A stretch of DNA of 64,000 nucleotides from Porpolomopsis calyptriformis. Its lineage: Eukaryota; Basidiomycota; Agaricomycetes; Agaricales; Hygrophoraceae. The translations under genes and the position numbers were made by a program. Below are positions 34,678-46,608 of this stretch, in pieces. Positions within the stretch are counted from its first letter, which is position 1. Every line of letters starts with the position of its first letter. The notes below the pieces were generated by a model. It saw only the letters and a program-made list of their open reading frames with translations. It had not been told where the DNA came from and searched no databases. Location: NCBI GenBank assembly GCA_951640195.1, contig OX621168.1, forward strand, positions 496,001 to 560,000, read 5' to 3'.

Positions 34678-37600
34678 ATGTTCCCTGCCGCGTCAAATCA
34701 ACAGCCCAACATGTCCCCCCAGGGTCAACCCCACTCTTCCAACCCTCGCTATTCCTCTGTCGACGGGATGGAGGACAGACTCTGTCCCGGCTGCAAGAAA
34801 TCCGCCGTGAACGAGAATGGGGGCTTGGTCGTTGCATTTGGGTCCGTTCCCGTCGCTTCCCGATACCCAAAGTGCTCACACTTTCACAGTCAATCTTTTT
34901 TTCATGTCGATTGCTTCAAATGTGCCAAATGTACCCATCAGGTCACCGCCGACACCAATCTCCTTCTGCTTTCCGATGGATCCCCCATCTGCGCGAATTG
35001 CTCGTACAGCTGCAACGTCTGTCAGCTGCCCATCCTCGACGAAGCAATCATGACAGGCGACGACTCGTATCATGCCCACTGCTTCAAATGTAAGGTTTGT
35101 AAAAACAGGATAGACGAGCTCGTTTTCGCAAAGACAACCCAAGGAATCTATTGTATGAACTGCCACAGCGAACGAATGATAAAAATTCGAAGGCACGCCC
35201 AAAAGAAAGCGGAAAGAGAAAGAGCTGCTGGCGGCGGTAGCTCAAGGTTGCGAGATCCTGAAACAAAGAATTATCACAAGGATAGTGGTGTACGTCTCTT
35301 CCACCCCATTTCTCTGCTTTCTTTGCCCTGATACTTTTTGCTCAGGTCGGACCGACGTCTCGTGACGATCACTTACGCTTAGAAGGCTCCCGTACCGGGG
35401 ATATCCCTCCCCGTCCTCCCGTTTCCCCCCCAGCTAGAAGACTGTCCGGCTCGTACTCCAATGAACCCAACACCCAGCCATCTGGGTCTGCTTTTACTCC
35501 TCCCCCTTCCTCTCAAACATACCAGAGGCCCCTTCAAAGCGATTTCCCTCCTTCTGGAAGCTCGGGTTACCCATCGCCCCTCTCGCGGCCCACCCTGACG
35601 TCCCCCGCCAGTGCCCCCGCCACTTCACACTCCCAAAGGCCCACTCCTGAAAAATTTAACACCCTGCCAATACCTACAGCGGAAGAGAATAGCCCCGGTA
35701 CATCCACCCAACGTCGAAAAAGCTATGACAATGGTGTCCACCCTCTGAACACTTTATTCAACCAGAAGCACAGCTCTGGCGAAAACTCTCCTGTATCAGA
35801 TGGGCATCGTACAACAGACCTTTCGAGCCAAGAAGACAAACGGCAGCCTGTTAATTTAGGACCCACTTTAGCGAGGTCCAACTCCTCAGCCCGACCAACC
35901 GCCTCCCCTACTTTATCACCCTCTGCTTTGACATTTGCTCCCAGGTCACCCAAGTCGCCCACCGTGACTACCTCCGAACCCCAGTCCCAATCAGAGTCTT
36001 CCATGGACCGAGGACTTGAACAGCACTCGTCCCGACGACCTATAATTTCTAGTCCTACCCATAGCCCTGTCTCAAATAATTTCCACGTTTCTCCCATTTC
36101 AGAAAGCATTCACATCCTAGACCTGCCAAAACCCAAGTCGCGCTCGGCCTCTGTTAACACACAGGAGAACGAAGAAGACCGGACGAACCCAGTTCGTATC
36201 ACAAAACCACCATTGTCGGCAGACAAAATACCACCCAGGACGCACAGTTTAGGGACCAACGCTGGAGGCCCCCACGAACTCGCAGCCTCAGGTGATGTTG
36301 CTTCACGGGACCAACGCGGCTTATCGCCGATCGTCAATGTGAACGGCAATACTCTTCGCACTCAAAGATCGTTCGATGATCGTTCAACGCTTACCGCACG
36401 TCGTTTATCATCACGCTCGAGTGTGCATCTTGGCCGGAGTAGATCGGTGAGCAGGTCTCGGCCAGAGTCACCTCCACACCAAGTCGATGTTCTCCATAAG
36501 ATTGAAAGTGGTATAGATACCAGTACCGAAGGGACTGGTGATGGGGATTTAACTCCTAACGCTAGCCCAGACATCCCACCTGCACTCCCTCCGAAGCTAT
36601 CTAAACCTCCGGATCTAACTCTATCCATCAGTGACATCGATCCCGACGCCTCCGCTGTATCACAGACCAATAGTGCAGAGGACTCCGAAGAGATGCTGGA
36701 ATCTTCGATGGTCGAACGCACCTCTCATGCAACGTTCATCGCTCCGGCTCTACCGCCCATCCGTTTTTCTATGTCTTCGGGAGACTTTACAGAGCTTCTT
36801 GGTCCCGCAAGTTTGGCACCTCCTATCAAGACGCTGGAACAGTTGGCCAGGCTCTCAGAAGAACAACCAGATTATCTCACTCCGCCATCTTCAGCATCGT
36901 CTTTCGATGGCATGCACAAACCAATGAGTGACATTACCGTCGTGGGAAGCTTAGAGAATGATCTGTCTCAAACGTCTCTTGACGATATTGCACGGTCTGT
37001 GAAGGGGGAGGATTCTATCCTCCCACTAGATGCATTAACCCGGGATGGAGCTGACCTGTGAGTGCCATCATCCCTTAGTTATTTGTCTACAACGTTCCTC
37101 TTCTAATAGTGTCCGCCGCCCGTCTAAATCTCCGTCATATCGTCGAGCTCCCGGTAGCAATGCCGCTTCGAGCACAACCGAGTCCTCTACGCGCATCACC
37201 CTCACTGAGCCTGGATCAAACGTTTCGCTCACATTGCGACAAGGTATCTCGGAGCTGGTGGTCCGACGATTGCAAGAGGCATTAGCAGATGCAAACGATC
37301 GTGGTGCTCAGCATATCAAATTTGACAAGAGTTTTGTAGAGGCCATTTTGAACGTCATACATCATAAACAGGAAGCGTATTCACACTTGAAAGGAAAATT
37401 CGACGGGGTCAAGGTCGGTTATACTCTCACTTCTTCGTTGATCTTGAAGTCATAATTTAAACAGAGAACGAGCAAGCAATATATCGAAGGCCTGACCGTG
37501 GCCCAAACGGAGTACGATCGAGAGTTGAAAGCCAGGCGGGATGCTGAGGCTGAAGTCACACGTCTCCGAGTGCTGATTTCTGGACAAGCTGCACGACTAT

Positions 37601-39462
37601 CGACACTCTCCGGTGACGCGAAGCGTCAGGAACTCAAAGAACAGCTATCAAAGCAACTACATGACAACTTGACAGGACTGGAGAAGGATCTCTCGAAGCT
37701 TAAAGTTGAACGGGACATCACGCTGGCGGAAGTGGAAGAGCTTTCAGCTTCCAAAAGGTCTGGAAAGGACATTGCTGAACTCCTCTTGTGGTCTGACTAG
37801 CGCTGTCTAGTGCCTCTAGTGCCTCTAGCAACCCTGAAGTTCCTGCCGCCAACTTCAACAGGCCGCTGACCATCCGTCTCGAGAACATTAAAAACCAATA
37901 TCAACGTGAACTCGTTCCTCTGAGTCAACAACGAGAATCGCTAGCTCGAGAGATCACAGAACTTAAGGCTGTTCGCGAGGTCCTCTTGGAGGAAACCACC
38001 GTGCTTAGTGCTCGCAACGAGGAATTGGCACAATTGAGTGCTCAATATGCACGTCGTATGGATGTTGCGCTCGATATGGGCCGCAAAAACGAAGTCTTCC
38101 ACATAAGCAAGACGAGTGGATCGTTCGACAAACCACGCCCTTCCCTACAGTCTCTTGCGGCATCTCAATCCTTGACTCAAACCACTACTCGGTCGTCTAC
38201 CCATAGCGATGATACTACCGAGTCCAAGTTCATCAAGGTTCAAAAAACTGATGTACCTGAATACCCAACACCTTCATCGAAAGGCAAACTATTGAAGTGG
38301 CCAGGTTCGAGACCCAAAGAAGTCGCCTCCCCAGCTGTATCCGATAACAATATCAAAGGAAAGGTTCATCCGGAGCATTCGTTCCAAACATTGAGCATAC
38401 TGCGGATTACGAAGTGTGATCATTGTGGGGACAAGATGTGGGGTTCACAGGTTCGCTGTTCAGGTGAGTCGTGGGCTCGTCCTCTTCGTGAATCACACAC
38501 TTATTCTACAAAGTTTGTAACATCTCCGTTCATGGACGCTGCCAGAACAGCGTCCAACAACTCGCTTGCTCTCAACAGCTGTCAGTTGTACGGGAAGAAG
38601 GGCAGAACGGGCCATCGCGTATGTGTCTATGCAATTTATTTCTTAACTCGTCTCATCCCAAATCGACATTGCCTTAGCGCCATCTTTGTTTGGCCGTACT
38701 CTGACCGATCAGGTGCGATCAGATTCGAAAGGAGGCCAGCGGCTTGTGCCCATCATTGTCGAGAAATGTATCGAGGCTGTTGAAATGATAGGTTAGTCAC
38801 CACCGCTACCCTGAGCCAGGGCTTCTCACTTAGTTTTGGCAGCTTTGGATTACGAGGGCATATACCGCAAGACGGGAGGTTCGGGCCAGTCAAAAGCGAT
38901 CACTCAACTTTTCGAACGAGGAGACTATACTGCATTCGACCTTCGAGATTCGGACCGCTTTAACGACATATGCAGCGTCACGTCCGTACTGAAGACGTAC
39001 TTCCGATCTTTGCCTGTGCCATTGCTGACGTTCGACCTACATGACAACTTCATAAGGGCTGTCGAGATCAAAGACAGTACCCTCAAAACCAAAACAATGT
39101 TAGACCTGGTGACTAAGCTGCCAAAGGAACACTACTGTACTCTGCGGATGCTGATGCTACATCTTCACCGGTGCGTGCATTTCGTATCCAGTCTTATCTC
39201 AGTTCTGATTATTATCCTTCAGTATCCGAGGGCACAGTGAAAAGAATCTCATGACATCGAGAAATCTTGGTGTTGTGTTTGGTCGTAAGTATTGTCTACA
39301 CGGGGTGCGCTCGAAGTTGATCGTTCATCGTTCTGCACAGCGACACTCATGAGATCACGCGACCCTGGCGCTGAATTTGGCGACATGGCTGGCAAAGCAC
39401 TCTTAATAGAGTGGCTCGTAGAAAACGCACCACTCATATTCAATTCATCTTCTTCCAACTAA
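34678..39462 (+). CDS. LIM-LIM-C1-RhoGAP protein (Rga1-type)
   Basis: This is a GTPase-activating protein for a Rho-family GTPase (Cdc42 or Rho) acting in polarity. After MFPAASNQQPNMSPQGQPH come two LIM domains: CPGCKKSAV...FHVDCFKCAKC...CANC, and CNVCQLPIL...YHAHCFKCKVCKNRI...CMNCHSE. A long Ser/Pro-rich region (about residues 200-760) leads to a coiled coil (TVAQTEYDRELKARRDAEAE; YQRELVPLSQQRESLAREIT). A C1 zinc finger (HSFQTLSILRITKCDHCGDK...CQNSV) and the RhoGAP domain follow: LFGRTLTDQ, GIYRKTGG with the arginine finger, VLKTYFRSLPVPLLTFDL and NLGVVFGPTLM. It ends NAPLIFNSSSSN. About ten introns; one has tandem acceptors (see findings). Confidence 0.9.
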
Positions 39463-39754
39463 CAATCCTCTTTATCAATATTGTATCGCTATTATTTTTT
39501 TCTCTCGTTGTGAATCTCGACATGGCACGGCACTCACTGGTTTATTTAGACTTCTTTCGTTTCTGTGCAACACATGCTTGTTCATCATGTCCACAGCCCA
39601 TCTTTCGTTTGGACTATTATTATTATATATGCCTCACATCGCCATTTATGATTTTTTCTATTTATTTGATCCATACCCTTCACTTCGCTGTTTTTTTCTT
39701 CTTTTCTTTTCTCGATTGATCAGATATGTACACGTAGTCAGGAATCGCAATACA

Positions 39755-41689
39755 TTACAACGGTTCTCTTGATCTCTTGATCCGAGTAGTGGGCTCGGGC
39801 TTTAGTGAGCAGTATAAGAAGTGGCGGCGGGGTCCCGCTGGAGCTCCAGCAGCGGCTGCCACTCGAGCCCCTAACGGAGCTGTGTCCGTACCACTTCCCC
39901 GGACTCCCAAAGAGAACATCCTATCGAAGACTAAGGTGATAAAAAAGGAAGATGAAACGGAGAGCCGAGGGGTGTGTGTGTGGAAACACTTACGAGTGGC
40001 CGTGAACGCCCTCGCCGTGGTTTGGCAGCTCAAGTGGGTGAGTGATAAGGGTGGGATGAGACCTTCAAGCGTTCGCAAGTAACGGTACACCATGGAGGGC
40101 TGACAGGGACCTAGAAAGGGAGGGTGAGAAGCGTTTATGAAGGGGTTGTGGAAAATAAATAAATAAAATGAGCATACCGAATCGGAAGACAGCGTTGTAG
40201 GCCTGTCGCCATTTGTCCTCCACGACGCGAGCGCAATTCGCTGGATCTGGGCAGGTTGAGCACTAGATCGAGATATCAACCATCAAGCCCGAGGTGGACG
40301 AGAGAAGAGAGGATGCTGACACATTGGTATTCCTTGGCGACTGGAGTGAGGCCGAGCTTCAGAACACGTTCGAGGAACCAGTTTCGGCTGGTAAGAGGGG
40401 ACAGAGTCAGACCATTTTTTTTAGGGCAGGCGGGGACTGTCAGTGTCGAACCGTTTTTCAAGCTTGAGTAAAGTTTCTTGACTGAGGGTACTCATTTCTT
40501 GCTCGGTCCAGCCTCCTGGATTATCAAGCACGAATCGACTCGACTCCCGATAAAGTTCCTCTTCCTCGAACAACTCCGCGATCCGCATCGCTTTTATGGG
40601 TCGCCCGGCGGCGTGTGTGAGGAGGAAGGTGAGACATTCACGTTGGAGCGAGGGGACGCAAAGTTTGTGTGAGATGTTCATCAGACCTTCGACGTTGTTC
40701 CAGGTGATGGTGCATTCCAAGCTGGCGGGTTGTGAGAAAAAAAGAGAGGGTGGAATGAAAGGCCGTTGTTGCTCACTGTGGATAGACGAATTTGAGGAAA
40801 TCGTGGAATGTGCAGGCCTGGATGGTGTCAGAACGACTGCGGGGAGAGTGGAAACCAAATAAAAGTACCCTTTCCTCCTTGAGAACAATCACGGCATCGG
40901 CACCGTTTGGGGTCTTGCGTCTGTGGATGGTAGCTTGTGCGGTGTGCGCCTTTCGCGCAGACTGTTTACTGTCATCGTGCTGGGCACTGTTATTATCAGG
41001 GTGAGTACCGCTAGCGTCTCCACCTCCGATCTGTGAGGGTTTTTCGGTGGCATTTTCCTTCTCGTTGTTCTTCGCGACGTCTGGGTCACTTCCATTGCTC
41101 TCTCTATCGTCTTTCACCAAGTCCGTGATATCAATGGGGTCCGGTTCATCGTGTTCCAGATCGGGGTCCATTGGGGCAAAAGTCATCTCTGTGAGCACCG
41201 GATGGACCGTTTTGTCTCCGGGAATCGAGGGAGGCTGGGAAATGGTGATGACGGAGGACATCGACTGCGGTCTCCCAGTTTCAGCCCAGTTTCCGCTAAG
41301 AGCGGCCTCGAAAAAGGGGGAAGCGAAGAAGAGCACCTCCTTATGAGCCCTGAAAGAACGGATATAGACATGAGGATGACGCGAGGAGGAGGGGTGACGG
41401 ACCAGAATGTGGTACTTTCGACGACGATCTTCACCGTGCCTGGGAATCGGCTGTGTTTTGTGAACGTACTGTCGACCTCGATCGCTTCGTCATCGGGGTC
41501 GTCGATACTCAAGTCAGAGACGATCTCGTCGGATTCGCATTCTTCGAGGAGCCATGGGGGGGAACCAGTGGACCTGAATATACCTGACGCGGCAGCGTGA
41601 GTCTCTGTTGGCGAGCTGAGTGACGCGGAAGGGTTATTGGGTCCTCTGGAGTTGCGTGCTATGAGGATGTGTGATGGATTTGTTGCCAT
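39755..41689 (-). CDS. BTB/POZ domain protein
   Basis: The N-terminus MATNPSHILIARNSRGPNNP is disordered. The BTB fold is recognised from RSFRAHKEVLFFASPFFEAA (typical H-x-L/V-L-x-x-S-x-F-F) and, after a disordered insert of about 130 residues rich in Asp, Asn and Lys, from TFHDFLKFVYPHLECTITWN and NVEGLMNISHKLCVPSLQRE. A BACK-like helical region follows (AMRIAELFEEEELYRESSRF). Exons further on give RNWFLERVLKLGLTPVAKEY, a Cys pair region (CPDPANCARVVEDKWRQAYN) and a C-terminal tail ending IKRSREPL. Fungal BTB proteins of this kind are numerous and mostly uncharacterised; Cul3 adaptor function is possible. Splits inside the BTB domain by long insertions are common. Confidence 0.78.
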
Positions 41690-41776
41690 TGGAGTGCAAA
41701 GACGGGTAATTGCTAACAAGGGAATGCTCGATCATCGTGTTCTTTTGTATAGATTGAGTACTAAAATAAAAATGGT

Positions 41777-41854
41777 GGCGCTATAGTGTAGTGGTTATCA
41801 CTCGGGATTCTGATTGGATCTTCCCGAAACCCAGGTTCGAGCCCTGGTAGCGCC
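41777..41854 (+). tRNA. tRNA-Gln (anticodon CUG) with a 7-nt intron
   Basis: Acceptor arms GGCGCTA (41777-41783) and TAGCGCC (41848-41854) pair perfectly. The D arm is GTGTAGTGGTTATCAC. The anticodon stem CGGGA/TCCCG (41803-41807 and 41822-41826) encloses TTCTGA, with anticodon CTG at 41810-41812; seven extra bases (TTGGATC, 41814-41820) sit after position 37, the canonical intron site. The T arm is CCAGG-TTCGAGC-CCTGG. A TTTT run follows immediately as a Pol III terminator. The RPA43 stop codon, on the other strand, is only 15 bp beyond the end. Confidence 0.95.
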
Positions 41855-41869
41855 TTTTATTATATTTTA

Positions 41870-42897
41870 TTACCTGCGATCCTTTTTGCGGCTCTTGGAT
41901 TCCTTTGTCTTTTTCATTTTCTCCTTCCGTCCAGCTTTATCCCTGCCATTGTCCCGTCTGGCAGATGGCGGAGATGCGTCAGACTCAGGGTCACTGCCGT
42001 CATCCATGACCAAGTCAGACGGCTGTTCGACCGGCACAGGCCTTTCGGGTACGTGATCTGGTGAAAACGGATCAAACTGTATCGACCCAAGCAAAGACAA
42101 CATTTCATTGGCGACCATAAGTCTGGGTGGAAGAGTTGAGCGCGATGCCATTTTGGAGGGATGGGGCCATACCCAATAATTGTGAACTCCAGGTATCCTT
42201 CCTCTCCGCCCAGCCTTTCTCCTGTGACTTTATGAACCCAGCGACCGCCCGACGGCAACTCGTCCTTGTGAGAACTATCATCTTCCTCCAGCTCGGCAAA
42301 TGCTTCCATAGGGTCATATTCGAATTCCCATTCGTCGACGGGTATATGATGACGTGGTATAGATGCATTGAAGGTTCTGTGTACCAGAAGAGAAATGTGA
42401 TCTGGGGAACACAGGTTTATTCTTCCGACTGGAAGCGAGGCGGGTCAGTAAGGAAGAGGAAACCAAGAAGCCGACGTGCTTCACCCAGTTTCATACCAAC
42501 GTTCGGGCTCCACAGTGTGGTCTCGAACGCGACGTTGCATATCAGATACGGACAATCACCTTTTATGACGGCGGTGTTATTGAGAAAATGTAAATCCGAG
42601 TGGGCAAGCACCACGCCTCGGAAGGCTGGGATGTACCTTGGAGAGGTTCAAAGCGAATTCTGGAGAACGCAGTGCGTTGACGGACCTCATAACCATCGAA
42701 TCCAGCATCTCCTCTACTCCCGCCCGTGGGTTTCCGGCAAAGACTGGGGCGATCGACACGGGCAGGGTGGCTTTGACGGACATGAACTCGCCCTCTCGCT
42801 TGTTTTTCTCCTCCCGAGCTATCTTTGGTTTTTTCTGTCTTTTTGCGTGCTCGTCCACATCAGAGACTCGCTTTCGTTTTACCGCCTGAGTTGCCAT
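41870..42897 (-). CDS. RPA43: RNA polymerase I subunit RPA43
   Basis: RPA43, with RPA14, forms the stalk of RNA polymerase I and contacts Rrn3. The start MATQAVKRKRVSDVDEHAKR is basic. FMSVKATLPVSIAPVFAGNP followed by GVEEMLDSMVMR is the Rpb7-like N-terminal part; GVVLAHSDLHFLNNTAVIKG, CPYLICNVAFETTLWSPNVG and the S1-like VNLCSPDHISLLVHRTFNAS follow across introns, then IPVDEWEFEYDP and GYLEFTIIGL. The C-terminus is an acidic-to-basic tail ending KESKSRKKDRR. About four introns. It is divergent from PAM16 with 70 bp between start codons and converges on the tRNA gene. Confidence 0.9.
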
Positions 42898-42967
42898 GAA
42901 AGTGTGCTCGCGTCACGGGTGCTGACACTGAATTTTTTTTTTTTTTGACTCCCACAAGAACCGATGA

Positions 42968-43552
42968 ATGGTAAGACGAATACATCTTGAGAGACGGTCG
43001 AGCTGACGTTTGTTCAGGCCTCTCCAAGAATAATAATCCAGATTCTCATCACCGGCACCCAAATCTTTGGCAAAGCCCTTTTCGAGGCGGGCAGGCAAGC
43101 GATCAAGAGTGAGGAAGCTACTAAGTGGATTCTTCGGCAAAAAATGATGATGTTTTTTTTTTCGTTAGATGCCAAACACAGACCACCGGGTGTGCTTGGG
43201 AACGAGGTTACGGGAGTGGGAAATGCGACCTCTACGTCTATGACCGACCATTTCACGAGGCAGCATCGGATGACGCTGGAGGAGGCTCATCTCATACTGA
43301 ATGTCAAACGAGGAGAAGAAATGGGTGTTATTTTAAAGGTACGAGGACGATACACGGCGTGGTTCTGATTTTGAACGTTCGAACCAGAATTACGAACACT
43401 TGTTCAATGCGAATTCACCGCCGCCACCACCACCACCACCACCGTCAAAACAACCTGCTCCCGCTCATTCACATTATCTCCAGTCCAAAGTGGTGCGTGC
43501 CCGGGAACGAATAGAGGCAGAGTTGAAGGTTGCGAACGAGGGAGAGCGTTGA
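42968..43552 (+). CDS. PAM16: Mitochondrial import motor subunit PAM16/TIM16
   Basis: Pam16 is the J-like partner of Pam18 at the TIM23 import motor on the matrix side. Exons: 42968-42970 (only ATG), 43018-43108, 43169-43338 and a last exon from about 43388 to 43552. The protein reads M|ASPRIIIQILITGTQIFGKA, LFEAGRQAIKNAK, a short Gly/Ser/Thr linker, TRQHRMTLEEAHLILNVKRG and EEMGVILKNYEHLF, then a proline run and HYLQSKVVRARERIEAELK. The J-like domain lacks HPD, as expected. All junctions keep the frame. The start codon sits alone in its exon and is followed directly by GTAAGA; without this exon the conserved ASPRIIIQ start has no ATG. Confidence 0.93.
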
Positions 43553-43755
43553 GTACATACTGTACCGGTACCGACGTGGGAACAAAGACTTGCTCGTGAC
43601 CGTCATTCAAAGCACCGTTCGCGATAAAAAATCAGAAAAAAAAACCAATCCTCTCCTTTCATTTTCTCTCAGCTTTCCGGGCCAGGGGACGACGCACCAT
43701 CGCGATATCCTCTGCAACACTGTCGGCCACTCATCCTCGCTTCAGTCTTCTGCTT

Positions 43756-46608
43756 ATGAGCATCTCGATTGGCGGATTAGGCCTCGTTTCACTCCGTTCT
43801 CATGTCCTCGAAATCGTCGGTGTCGTGCTAGCCAAGGGTGCTTTTCGCTCCATGTTCAGTGCCCTCCTCCTTCTCGCTCTCGTCCTCATCTTGGGTCAGC
43901 CCTTCTTATCTCTCTCTCTCTTTCATCCGTATTCATCCACCCCTCAGCATACGTCTCAAACCCTTCCGAAAACTCCTTTCGCACCTATCTCACCGAACAG
44001 TCCTTCCGCCAACACCTCAGCCGCCTCGATGACAATAATGAGGAGGATCACACCCGCACCCGGGATTTCCATTCCCCTCAGCACACTCCCAACAATTCGA
44101 CCGACAACAACCGCTCTCCCTTTCATTTTGCTGATCGCGCTTCCATCTCACTCCGAACTCCTAAACACGCTTTTCACAGTTTTGGCATCTTTACCATCGC
44201 AGCTATGGTTCCTGTCCCGAAATCCGATCATTCCTATGACCGCAACGTATATCGCGATGGATCGATGATATCAGATTCTTGGTTTATCGGCGCCTTTGGA
44301 AAATGGTGGCGAGGAGGAATGATAGAGGCTTGGTACCAGGACGTTGTCGCTAGATCAAAAGACGAGGAGAGTTGGAGTTCTGGTATCCTCGCCGTCAAAG
44401 CTTTGGATAAATTCAACGAATGCAACGGTCAGCTCCCATACTAATCTCATCCGCTTTTCTAATCTCTCTCCAGGTCTCCCTTTCTCTACCAAAAACTCAT
44501 TACCCTTTGGCCCACCCCGAGGTTCCCCCCCCAGGTTGCGGAATCGTGAAAGGCCCTCGCAGAGACTGGCCACTCTCCCATCTAGAAGTTCGACCCCACC
44601 ACCACTTCCAAAATCTGCTTGTTTGCCCTTACATTCAACTCGACCCACTCACTCGATACCTGACCATCGCCATGCTCAACCGGATAGAACCTCTTCCCAC
44701 TCACAGCCTTCTCCCCCACCTTCCGAGCCAACCCGATCCGGAACACCGATACCGTCCACCGCACTCCTCGACCAATCCCCCGCTATCGCCGAGGTTCTAC
44801 GCCAAATATCGATCTCAAACTCCACCGTTCATGATCTGCGCGAACAGCTTGCCGACTTTCAATCAACCGCATCTCAATCCCATGCCTTGCTCCAAACCGA
44901 GGTCGATTCCTTTCGGGACCGAAAACGCCAAGAGGATGCCTCCAAGTTGGAATTGAAATCACGGACAAAGACACTCGAGGACTCGAAACGAACCGCGGAG
45001 AGCGCCAAGGTCAAAGTCGAAAAGAGATTGAAGGCAGCTCAAAACGCCTGCGACGATGCCACCCAGCAGACCACCCTTAGAAACCAACAGATCGCTGAGT
45101 TGCAAACCCGCTTAGCCGACGGTGAAACCTTGGCGGAACAGACGAAGGAGAACACATCCAAGGCGGAGAAAGAGATCTCTGAAGCATTAGAACGCAAGAG
45201 GCAAGAGATTAAGGTTGCAGAAGACGTTCTTGTCGCTTTGAATGCTCGTTCAAGGCAGTTGGAGGAGAAACTTGCGAGCGAAAGGGAGCGATTACGGTTG
45301 GTCCAGGCACAGGCGGACATTCGCAAACAGGATCAGTCCTTTGGTCCCTTTCACTCTTCCACCCATTATTCAACTCCTTGGCCCTGTGATCCGTCTTGTC
45401 GATCGGACTACATGGTTTCCATTGACCCTCATCCGTCACTTGAAACCGACCTCGGTGCTCGCAAGTCGAATAGCAACGAGCGATCCATCTCACCCACCCC
45501 CGCCAACCTCTCACTCGGGGGGATGTCCAATTTCACCGCTGGGTCATCAGACATCGCTCTCCGTGCCAAGGGATACTCTATATTCGATGACGATATCGCC
45601 TCTCTCACCAACTCCCATCGTACCTTCTCTCCATTCAACGAGAACAGCACTCTTGCCTTTCCATCGAGCGAATTGCCCACACTCCTGTCACCCTCACTTC
45701 TCCCTGTAGGCAACATCAATTCATTGCACGGTACCGATGGCCTCTCCCGATCATTCCAGTCTGACAGTGATCCTTACATGGAAAAAGATTGGCGAGGTCC
45801 ACGAGTCCTTCATCAAGCGGAACAGCCAAGATCGACGGCACTGTCCGTGTCTCCGATATCCGACGTACCTCCTCCCGTCAATGATTACGATCCTTTCGAA
45901 GTCCGGTTTATTAAACACGACCGACTACCCTCGGAGCCTCTCTTGGATCTTCAACGATTCTCCACGCTGTGCCGCACCAACTCCGATCCGAATCCGAACG
46001 GCTATAACGAGGCCATCGGGTCCCTCAACACGGACCATAAGATCGGCCCCCGTCGCTGGTTTTCTTCGTCTAGCAAGGACAAGGCAAGAAAAGGTCTCAA
46101 CCCAGACGCCAAAGTCTTCCGTTTGCCCAAGAAATCGACGACCGTGACTGCTGGTGGTGCTGGTGGCCCTGCCGCCCCTGGCGGTGAAAGCGAGCCGCCG
46201 TACGATGCGCTGAACCCGAATGGCCCGATGGGCGGCTGCGCTACGACGATGTCGTCCGCGAGCAGCTCCTTCCTGCACGCGTTCGCGCCTTCGCCTGCAG
46301 AGCGTGAGGCGCTTCATCGCGCTCTGGGCGGGGGAGGAGGAGGGGGTACGTCGACGAACGCGAGCTTGGAGCGGCTGCCCAGCCTGAGCGACGTCGGCCA
46401 TCCGTCGTCGCCGTCCCACCGGCACCAACAGCATCAGCAACCTCAACCTCAACCCCAACGAGCGCGACAACAACAGAAAGGTGATGTGGGCAAGGTCGCT
46501 TTGCCGCTCCCGTCTTGGTTGCAGTCGTTACCCCGGATCCAGAAGCCTAATTTCAGTCCTTGGGAGGACGAGGAGCCTTCGGGGAGTCTGAATCCCGGCC
46601 ATGGCTAA
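43756..46608 (+). CDS. Unrecognised membrane-anchored coiled-coil protein
   Basis: The first exon has two hydrophobic stretches (MSISIGGLGLVSLRSHVLEI and FSALLLLALVLILG). An intron with donor GTCAGC joins it to AYVSNPSENSFRTYLTEQSF, then a region with GAFGKWWRGGMIEAWYQDVV that could be a folded core; a second GTCAGC intron (about 44428-44473) joins ECNG to LPFSTKN. A Pro/Ser-rich stretch leads to a long coiled coil (about residues 300-470: ESAKVKVEKRLKAAQNACDD, TSKAEKEISEALERKRQEIK) and a disordered C-terminus with polyglycine and polyglutamine and a tryptophan-containing end (LPSWLQSLPRIQKPNFSPWE). The last 460 bp of coding sequence are markedly GC-richer than the rest. No family was recognised. 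Both junctions keep the frame, which supports the model. Confidence 0.65.

Noticed and set aside
41183..41600. A plus-strand frame opposite the BTB gene
   Set aside because: It is the antisense shadow of the BTB coding sequence, whose minus-strand reading carries the recognisable domain.
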